Shown piece after piece: positions 57,766 to 64,000 of a DNA stretch of 64,000 bases. The notes under the pieces are model-generated. The model had not been told where the DNA came from and searched no databases. It worked only from the letters and a program-made list of their open reading frames with translations. Within the stretch, counting starts at the first letter, position 1; every line of letters begins with the position of its first letter. Origin of the DNA: Chloroflexota bacterium (lineage in GTDB: Bacteria; Chloroflexota; Limnocylindria; Limnocylindrales; CSP1-4). The position numbers were made by a program, and so were the translations under genes. The DNA is taken from positions 95,842 through 159,841 of the forward strand of contig JAJYLZ010000002.1 in the NCBI GenBank assembly GCA_021787395.1. The letters run 5' to 3'.

Positions 57766-58347
57766 TCAGCCGACGACGGTGATGGTGCCCTTCATCCCGG
57801 CCTCGTAGTGGCCGGTGGCGTGGCAGGCGAACGCGTACGGCCCGGAGCCGTCGAAGGTGTAGGTCACCGACTTGGTCTGCATCATCCCGATGTCCGCGAC
57901 CTCGGGCGTGCCCGCCTGGTCCGTCGCGACGGCATCGGCCGGGCCGACCATGAACTCGTGCGTCAGGCCACCCATCGATGTCACCTCGAAGGTCACGGTC
58001 TCTCCCTTGGCCACGTTGATCGTGGACGGAGAGAACGTGTAACCGGGGCCCGCGAGGACGCGGACGACTCTTGGGCTCGCCTGGGTGCCCGCCACGAAGC
58101 CGGCCTGGCCTGGCTGGGGGGCCGTTGCGGCGCCGTACCCGCCCATCATCCCGCCAGGGGCACCGTATCCGCCCATCATCCCGCCCGTGGCGCCCGAGAT
58201 GCCGGAGACGCCGCCCATCATGCCAACCCCTCCGGTGCCCATCATCGAAACGCTACCGACGCCCCCGCCGAGCGCAGTCCCTGCGCCGATCAGGACGACG
58301 CCGGCCACCAGCAGGCCCGCGCCTGCAAGGCCCAGCCGGGTGCTCAC
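57766..58347 (-). CDS. cupredoxin with Met/Gly-rich N-terminal repeats
   Basis: GGMMGGYGAPGGMMGGYGA; YTFSPSTINVAKGETVTFEVTSMGGLTHEFMVG...YAFACHATGHYEAGMKGTITV. Confidence 0.85.
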   Translation of the reverse strand: MSTRLGLAGAGLLVAGVVLIGAGTALGGGVGSVSMMGTGGVGMMGGVSGISGATGGMMGGYGAPGGMMGGYGAATAPQPGQAGFVAGTQASPRVVRVLAGPGYTFSPSTINVAKGETVTFEVTSMGGLTHEFMVGPADAVATDQAGTPEVADIGMMQTKSVTYTFDGSGPYAFACHATGHYEAGMKGTITVVG

Positions 58348-58628
58348 TGCCTCGCCTCCAGGATCTGCTTCGTTGCTGCGAACTCCTCGGGTGAGATCTC
58401 GCCGCGGGCGAGGCGAACGCGCAGGACCTCCATCGCGTCAGGCGGTGTTCCCGTCGCCGCGCTGGGCCACTGGGCCGGGGAGGCTGACGTGCCGCCCGAC
58501 CGCCCGACCGCCCATGCGATCAGCAGGACGAGGCCGACGACGACGGCCACGCCGCCGAGCATCATGATCCAGCCGCCGAAACCAAAGCCGAGCCCTAGCC
58601 CGGTGCCGTATCCCATCATTGTTGCCAT
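58344..58628 (-). CDS. SHOCT-domain membrane protein
   Basis: AMEVLRVRLARGEISPEEFAATKQILEAR. Confidence 0.82.
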   Translation of the reverse strand: MATMMGYGTGLGLGFGFGGWIMMLGGVAVVVGLVLLIAWAVGRSGGTSASPAQWPSAATGTPPDAMEVLRVRLARGEISPEEFAATKQILEARQ

Positions 58629-58681
58629 CTCCGTTTCTGACTTCCCCTTCTCGGGTGTGATGACAACGGTGACGGGCCGGC

Positions 58682-58720
58682 CTCAAGACTCACGACAGCC
58701 TTGGCTCAAGAAACCGTCAA
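58682..58720 (-). promoter_or_regulatory. class B 11-bp direct repeat (site B4)
   Basis: Minus strand TTGACggtttcTTGAGccaaggcTGTCGtgagtcTTGAG; 54 bp from the SHOCT start. Confidence 0.55.
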
Positions 58721-58906
58721 GACCTCGGCTCTCTCGCCCTCAAACGGGGGCGAGAGTGGCCGAGCCAAGTCACGATGGCCAATGCAGTGACTTGCCCGAC
58801 CGCCTTGAGGGGCTGCAAGGGGAGGAATCTGGCGACCGGCCATCGACGGCGGTCCGTACGAGCGGGGGGATGCAGCGAGTGCCGTTACGGCAGCGATCGG
58901 CATACA

Positions 58907-58937
58907 GCCGAGACGCCGTCGATGGCGGCGTCTCGGC
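58907..58937 (-). terminator. 12-bp perfect stem hairpin, 7-nt loop, downstream of the DoxX gene
   Basis: GCCGAGACGCCG-tcgatgg-CGGCGTCTCGGC. Confidence 0.6.
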
Positions 58938-59092
58938 CCGATGTGCAGGGGCGACCAACGGGCACCTCTGGCTCCTGCACCGCCCAGGCGCGTGGAGGCA
59001 GCCTACGGAAGCCCTCGCTAGGCTTGTCCCGTGCCAAAGGGGCTGGCACGCGACGGCGTGGTGGCAAGCGCAGTTGCGCCGCGATACCAGGC

Positions 59093-59854
59093 TCAGCCGG
59101 TCGCGCCCCCCAGCACTCCCCGAACTCGCCGGGCAGCAATCGCCCCGGGTCGCCAGGGGGTCCCGACCAGCGGCAAGAGCCACCTGTCAACGCCGTAGTA
59201 GCCTGCCACCTTCCACGCGAGGATCAGCCCAATCGCCGCCGTGAACATGATCGGGTTCGTGGACGCCGATCCAGCGAGCAGGAACGACATGTTCATGAAG
59301 GCACCGAAGAAGGCCGAGACGCCTGTCAGGACTCCGAAGATGAGCCCGAGCCCGACAGCGATCTCGCCCACCACGATCAGGACCGCGAACCAACTCGCGG
59401 CGTGCCCCGCCAGGAGCGCGTTGAGGAAGTCGCGGTACCAGTCGTATGTGATGGCAGCCTTGCCCTGGTCCGGCACAGCGACTGCGGCCTTCCAGAATCC
59501 GGCGAGCGCCGATCCGCCGTCGAGCCAGCCGGACCCGGTCGCTTTGTGCAGACCCGCTTCGAGCCACGCGAATCCGACAAACAGCCGGATCGGCAGCCAG
59601 AACATGCCAGCCCGTGAGTTGCTGAACAGGAACCGGGCGAACCCGGGCCCCTCGATCTCGACCTCGTCGGCCTTGGGAGACCGCCGTGCCTCCAGGAAGA
59701 GGGTGACGACAAGTGCGATCGCGGACGCCCAGAAGGCAATGGTCACGAGCCCGTTGATGCCGGCGGGCACGTCGACCCATGGGTTGACCATCCAGAACAG
59801 CAGTACTGCAGCGACGGTCCCTACGCCGAGTGCGACGTTGCGGAGTGAGGACAT
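59093..59854 (-). CDS. DoxX-family membrane protein
   Basis: PIRLFVGFAWLEAGLHKATGSGWLDGGSALAGFWKA...VGEIAVGLGLIFGVLTGVSAFFGAFMNMSFLLAGSAS. Confidence 0.82.
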   Translation of the reverse strand: MSSLRNVALGVGTVAAVLLFWMVNPWVDVPAGINGLVTIAFWASAIALVVTLFLEARRSPKADEVEIEGPGFARFLFSNSRAGMFWLPIRLFVGFAWLEAGLHKATGSGWLDGGSALAGFWKAAVAVPDQGKAAITYDWYRDFLNALLAGHAASWFAVLIVVGEIAVGLGLIFGVLTGVSAFFGAFMNMSFLLAGSASTNPIMFTAAIGLILAWKVAGYYGVDRWLLPLVGTPWRPGAIAARRVRGVLGGATG

Positions 59855-60118
59855 GACCTACCTACCTCCTGGGCCAAGACGATGGACCGTGGCCGTCTTG
59901 CAGACTGGCCTCGCCGCGAGTTCGCGGAGATCGCCAGTGAGTCCCCTTCCGTCTGATCTGACGCCCCCGCCGCCCCTGGCTCTCCAGAGGCGAGCTGCGG
60001 CCACGCACGAAAGCCCTGAGCCCGCTCCGGTAGGAACTGGGTCGGCCGCAACCGGGACTCAGGTGCATCCGTCGATGGAGTTGAGCATCGGAACCTGAAG
60101 CAGAGGTGAGTCCTCGGT

Positions 60119-60148
60119 GTGCTGCGGCTGAGGATCCTTCCGCAGCAC
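60119..60148 (-). terminator. 9-bp perfect stem hairpin downstream of the AAA ATPase
   Basis: GTGCTGCGG-ctgaggatcctt-CCGCAGCAC. Confidence 0.45.
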
Positions 60149-60345
60149 ATCGACGCTCAGGCGAGGTGCGGTCGCCCGATGCGCGGTGTCCCGAGGCGCT
60201 CGAACTCGGCGCCGCCCTCGCCACGGCCCGTGGGGCACACCCGGCCACCGGGTCGGTGCGGCCGCGTCTCTCGTTTTCGGGCGCCTCGACCTCGGAATTG
60301 AGCGAGCCCTGCATGTCCTGGAGCGAAACCGAGCGGCTGCCTCCT

Positions 60346-61593
60346 TCAGCGCCTGCCATCGGCTGAGCTGACCGCTCCCCTGCTTACACGCCCCGTAAGT
60401 TCTGTAAGTTCCGGGCGGCGGCGCAGGAAGTCGCCGAACAGCGGCAGCGCGAAGTCGTAGGCGCCCCGGCCCGTTCGATACACGAGGCCGCGCTCGACGA
60501 GGCGGCGCACGAGGAGGTCCAGGCCCGCCTGGCTGGGCAGCCGCCCGCGGAGGTCGGCGATGCGGACCTGGCCTCGGCCCCGGGCCATCGCCGCGAGGAC
60601 TCGGTGCTCGGTTGGGCTGGCGCCCTCGAAGCGGTCCTCGAAGAAGGCGAGGTCGAGCTCGTGGAGCAGCGCCGGCTCGAGGGCCCGGTAGTCGTCGGCC
60701 GTGACGTCCGGAGTCGACGCGCTGCGGCACAGGTAGGCGCCGAAGAACTGGAGGAAGTACGGGTAGCCGCCGGTCGCCTCGACGACGTCCGCGAGCACGG
60801 ACGGGCTGAACGCCCGGCCGGCCGCCGCGAGCGGCATGCCCAGCGCGTCCCGGGCGTCGCCTGGGTCGAGGTTGCCGACCACGACGTGGCGGAACATCCG
60901 CTCGGCGTACGTGCGGGCGCGCTTGAGGTTGAGGCTGAGGGTGGGCAGCCCGCACAGGACGAACCGGACCCGTGGGTCCGACCGCTGCACGTGGCCCACG
61001 GCGGCGAGCAGGCTCGAGAGCGGGAACCGCTCGCGTGCCGGGTCCTCGGCGAGCAGGTGCGCCTCGTCGAGGAGGAGCAGCGCGCCGGGGCGGCGCGAGT
61101 CTCGGAGGTCGGCGTCGAGCTCCGCGAGGCAGGTCCGCATCCGGTCCGCCGACTCCGCCGGGCCACGCTCGTAGGCCGGCTCGTACCCGAGCTCGCCGAT
61201 CGTGAGGCGTCGCGGTCGCAGCTGGCGGACGCCTTCCCCGACCGCCTGGCCGACCGCGGCCAGCGGCGAGAGCCGGCGGCGCAGCGCGTCTACGTCCTCC
61301 TCGATCGCGTCGGCGAGGCGGGCGTCGTCGCGGTGCCGCTCCCCCACCTCGCGCTGCAGGACGATCCAGCCGGCGCGCTCGGCCCGCGCCGCGAAGTCCG
61401 CGAGGAGCACGGTCTTGCCGGTTCCCCGGAGCCCGGTCAGCGTCCAGTTGGCGTGGAGCGGCCGCTCGCGCGTGAAGGCCTCGAACTCGGCGAGCAGCGC
61501 GTCTCGGCCGGCGAGGTATGGCGGCGGGACGCCGTTCCCGGGCCGGAACGGGTTCGGCAGCGGCTCGGCCCGGGGAGTCGTGGTCTCGGCCAT
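60346..61593 (-). CDS. AAA/archaeal-type ATPase with C-terminal winged helix
   Basis: WTLTGLRGTGKTVLLADFAARAER Walker A, GALLLLDEAHLL Walker B, EATGGYPYFLQFFG. Confidence 0.85.
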   Translation of the reverse strand: MAETTTPRAEPLPNPFRPGNGVPPPYLAGRDALLAEFEAFTRERPLHANWTLTGLRGTGKTVLLADFAARAERAGWIVLQREVGERHRDDARLADAIEEDVDALRRRLSPLAAVGQAVGEGVRQLRPRRLTIGELGYEPAYERGPAESADRMRTCLAELDADLRDSRRPGALLLLDEAHLLAEDPARERFPLSSLLAAVGHVQRSDPRVRFVLCGLPTLSLNLKRARTYAERMFRHVVVGNLDPGDARDALGMPLAAAGRAFSPSVLADVVEATGGYPYFLQFFGAYLCRSASTPDVTADDYRALEPALLHELDLAFFEDRFEGASPTEHRVLAAMARGRGQVRIADLRGRLPSQAGLDLLVRRLVERGLVYRTGRGAYDFALPLFGDFLRRRPELTELTGRVSRGAVSSADGRR

Positions 61594-61688
61594 CGCCGGC
61601 TCCTCGCTTCTTGATGTGGTTCGGCCGGGGAGCGCCGCTGGCGCCTCCCCGGCCGGTTGGTGTGCACCCTAGGTGGACCACACTTGCT

Positions 61689-62390
61689 CTACTGCGCGCC
61701 CTCCGGGACGCGGAACCAGCGCCGACTTCGCATCGCGCACTGGGCCGTGTCGAGGAAGACCTCGCTGTAGGGGACGCTGCCGGTCTCGCTCAGCTGCCAG
61801 AGGCAGCTGAGCATCGCGCTCGCGACCATCAGGTTGGTGGCCAAGAGCTGGGGCCGCTCGTCCACATGGGCGAGGCAGCCGTCGGCTCCCGGCACCGGGT
61901 CGCCGTCGGCCTCGCCGATCTCCGGGTGGATCTCGGTGAGGTGGCCGTCGACAGACCAGCCGTCGCGGCGGCGGACGAGCTGGACGTTGCCGTCCGTCTC
62001 GTCGTTCCCGCCGCTGATGAGCGTCGCGTCCCGGAGGGTCGCGACGTGCCGGTCGATGAGCGCCCGCGCCGGGTGGTTGTCGACCGCGAGCAGGACCAGG
62101 TCCCCCTCGCGGACGACGTGCCCGACGTTGGCGCCGCTCACGTACTCCGGCACCACCTGGACGGCGAGGCCGACCGATCGGGCGACCCGGGCCAAGGCCT
62201 CGGCCTTGTTCGTGCCCAGGTCGCCGACCGCGCAGGCCTGGCGTCCGAGGTTCCCCGCCTCGAAGGCGTCGCCGTCGACGAGGACGAGGAGCGGGCTGGG
62301 CTCGGGCCGGCCCGCGAGGTACCGCGCGAGCGGCCCCGCGAGCTGGCTGCCGATGCCGCCGCAGCCGATGAGGACGACCCTGCTAGGCAT
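61689..62390 (-). CDS. ThiF/E1-like adenylyltransferase (PRTRC ThiF-like)
   Basis: VVLIGCGGIGSQLAGPLARYL...LVLVDGDAFEAGNLGRQACAVGDLGTNKAEALAR. Confidence 0.88.
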   Translation of the reverse strand: MPSRVVLIGCGGIGSQLAGPLARYLAGRPEPSPLLVLVDGDAFEAGNLGRQACAVGDLGTNKAEALARVARSVGLAVQVVPEYVSGANVGHVVREGDLVLLAVDNHPARALIDRHVATLRDATLISGGNDETDGNVQLVRRRDGWSVDGHLTEIHPEIGEADGDPVPGADGCLAHVDERPQLLATNLMVASAMLSCLWQLSETGSVPYSEVFLDTAQCAMRSRRWFRVPEGAQ

Positions 62391-63216
62391 GGAGGCCCTC
62401 CTCCGGCACGGCCGGCGCTGTCGCCGGGGCGAGCCGGGTCTCGAGGTTGTAGCCGAGAAAGGAGGCGAGCCTCCCCGCCCGCTCGAGCGCCTGCTCGAGG
62501 TCTCGGCGGGTCGGCTTGACCACGTCGTCCGGCGGCCGGAAGGCGCGCCGGGTCCAGTCGGCCATCGACGGCCGCTTGGCCGGCCGCGTGGGCGCCGGCG
62601 CGATCTTCACCCTCGCGAGCCAGTCCGCGGGCGGCTCGGCGAAGCGCCGGGGCCGCTCGAGGAGCCGGCCGATCGGGAGGCGGAACCGCACCCCGTCGAC
62701 GACGACCGCGGCCGCGTAGCCGGTGGTGCGCCGGTCGAGGTCGCCCACGACGACGTGGAGCCCGTCGAGCCCCGCGTCGTCGTCCTCGTCGGTCGAGCTC
62801 GCGTAGGCGCCGAAGCCCCCGTGCGAGTGGATCGTCCCGACGAGCCGCGAACCGGCCGGCAGGTCGCCGTCCGAGATCGCGAACTTGACGGTGACCGGGC
62901 TCACCCGCTGCCCCGGCACGGCGAGGTCGAACGCCCCGTCGCGCCAGAGCAGCAGGGCCGCGGCCTCCGTCCGGTGGAGCCGGTACACGGCGCGGAAGAG
63001 CCCGACGGCGCGCGCCATGACGTCCGTCGGGACGGGAGGCAGCGCGTAGTCGAGCGTCTCCCGCTCCTCCGGCAGGTGGGCGATCCTCCCGGCCCGCGTC
63101 TGGCTCGTGCCGAGGAGCGTCCGCTTGCGCAGGTACACCCCGTCGCGCGCCACGACGAAGGCCGGGAGGGCCGTCGCGGGGGCCGGGTCCCCGGCGGCGA
63201 GGATGGGGAACATCAC
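62383..63216 (-). CDS. JAB/MPN (JAMM) metalloprotease-like protein (PRTRC protein A-like)
   Basis: GTIHSHGGFGAYASSTDEDDD fits HxH-x7-SxxD. Confidence 0.85.
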   Translation of the reverse strand: MMFPILAAGDPAPATALPAFVVARDGVYLRKRTLLGTSQTRAGRIAHLPEERETLDYALPPVPTDVMARAVGLFRAVYRLHRTEAAALLLWRDGAFDLAVPGQRVSPVTVKFAISDGDLPAGSRLVGTIHSHGGFGAYASSTDEDDDAGLDGLHVVVGDLDRRTTGYAAAVVVDGVRFRLPIGRLLERPRRFAEPPADWLARVKIAPAPTRPAKRPSMADWTRRAFRPPDDVVKPTRRDLEQALERAGRLASFLGYNLETRLAPATAPAVPEEGLHA

Positions 63217-63470
63217 GGCTCCCCCCTCCGCCGCTCGGGCGCCCGGTACACGAAGTTGACGAGGCGCTCGAAGCCCGCCCGCTCGCCGACCAGCTGCTCG
63301 CGCAGCGGGCCGGCCTGCAGGTAGACCGACGCGAGGACCGTGAGCGCCGCCTCCTCGACGTAGCGGGGCGGGTACGTCCCGACCCGGCCGAGGTAGGGGG
63401 CCATGCTGGCGGCGACCGACCGGGCCCTCGCGGGCTCGAGCCGGCGGACCGCCTCAGGCAGCGACGTCAT
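63213..63470 (-). CDS. 85-aa hypothetical between the E2-like and JAB genes
   Basis: MTSLPEAVRRLEPARARSVAASMAPYLGRVGTYPPRYVEEAALTVLASVYLQAG, overlapping starts/stops. Confidence 0.6.
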   Translation of the reverse strand: MTSLPEAVRRLEPARARSVAASMAPYLGRVGTYPPRYVEEAALTVLASVYLQAGPLREQLVGERAGFERLVNFVYRAPERRRGEP

Positions 63471-64000
63471 CGTCCTCGCCTCCCTCGGACTCGGGGGGCT
63501 CGGGCGTCCAGACCTCGGTCTGGGCCTCCGCCTCTGGCGAGATGGGCGCGGCTGGGAGGTCCGTCGGCGCGATCCCGGCCATCTGCGCCACGACCTGGCG
63601 GAGGGTCCGCCAGTAGGGGTCGTACGCGAGGGTCAGGGCGGCCAGCGGGTCGTGCCGGCTGCGCGACGCCCAGGCGCGGAAGCCGCCGGTGAACGGCAGC
63701 GGGTGGCGCCGGATGTCGGAGTTGAAGCGGCTCGACCAGAACGCCGCGAGAAGCGCGTCGACCCGCTCGCCGACGCTCGCCCCGCTCACCCTCACCGACC
63801 CCAGGCAGACGTTCCCGTCGTCCGAGGTGTTGGGCAGGGTCGAGCAGAGAAGCGCCGCGTCGAGCGAGGCGATCGGCTCGGTGCGGAAGAACGTGGCGAG
63901 GCCCTCGATCTGCTCGCCGTGGGTCGAGACCACGAACACCACGTACGGCAGCGCGACCCGGTAGCTGACCGGCTCGGCGCCGACGCGCGTGCTGGCGTGG
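63454..64000 (-). CDS. E2-like (PRTRC protein B-like) protein, N-terminus off the right edge
   Basis: ASLDAALLCSTLPNTSDDGNVCLGSVRVSG...LLAAFWSSRFNSDI; the frame stays open to base 64000. Confidence 0.65.
   Translation of the reverse strand, partial: HASTRVGAEPVSYRVALPYVVFVVSTHGEQIEGLATFFRTEPIASLDAALLCSTLPNTSDDGNVCLGSVRVSGASVGERVDALLAAFWSSRFNSDIRRHPLPFTGGFRAWASRSRHDPLAALTLAYDPYWRTLRQVVAQMAGIAPTDLPAAPISPEAEAQTEVWTPEPPESEGGEDDDVAA

Noticed and set aside
58740-59090. Possible transposase remnant between the SHOCT promoter and DoxX gene
   Set aside because: No recognisable transposase motif in any frame; only a terminator-like hairpin is supported.
60386-60406. GTAAGTTCT/GTAAGTTCC tandem repeat
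   Set aside because: Lies in the 3' coding end of the AAA ATPase (ELTELTG); explained by codon repetition.

Overview
High-GC (roughly 70%), gene-dense chromosomal window from a bacterium I cannot place confidently (gene content is compatible with Chloroflexota or relatives; this is inference). Most of 6-60 kb is a large metal/respiration region: a complete cytochrome c maturation operon (ccmABCDEF, a CcmG/TlpA-like thioredoxin, a CcmH/I fusion); a complex I-like operon that has the membrane arm (nuoA,H,J,K,L,M,N) but no NuoC/E/F/G/I and a cysteine-poor NuoB/NuoD-like fusion; two OmpR-type two-component systems; and many copper-handling genes (multicopper oxidase, P1B ATPase, CopD, HMA, YHS, cupredoxins, CcdA-like proteins, CsoR-like). 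An HtpX-PspAB-PspA-PspAA envelope-stress operon lies at the left. A ubiquitin-like-conjugation cassette (E2-like, JAMM/JAB, ThiF/E1-like) plus an AAA ATPase lies at the right edge. The strongest signal not explained by gene annotation is two families of short direct repeats with strict 11-bp periodicity in promoter regions. Class A (CTCA-N7-CTCA-N7-CTCA) occurs at about 13 sites from 6.0 to 41.6 kb. Class B (TTGAC-N6-TTGAC-N6-TTGCC) occurs at 4 sites from 41.6 to 58.7 kb, mostly at copper operons. These look like operators for the two OmpR-family regulators in the window. One class A site drives no recognizable ORF and is followed by a 14-bp perfect hairpin, giving a candidate regulated sRNA. 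No rRNA, tRNA, CRISPR array or intact insertion sequence was recognised. All family calls are from reading the sequence, with no database search.
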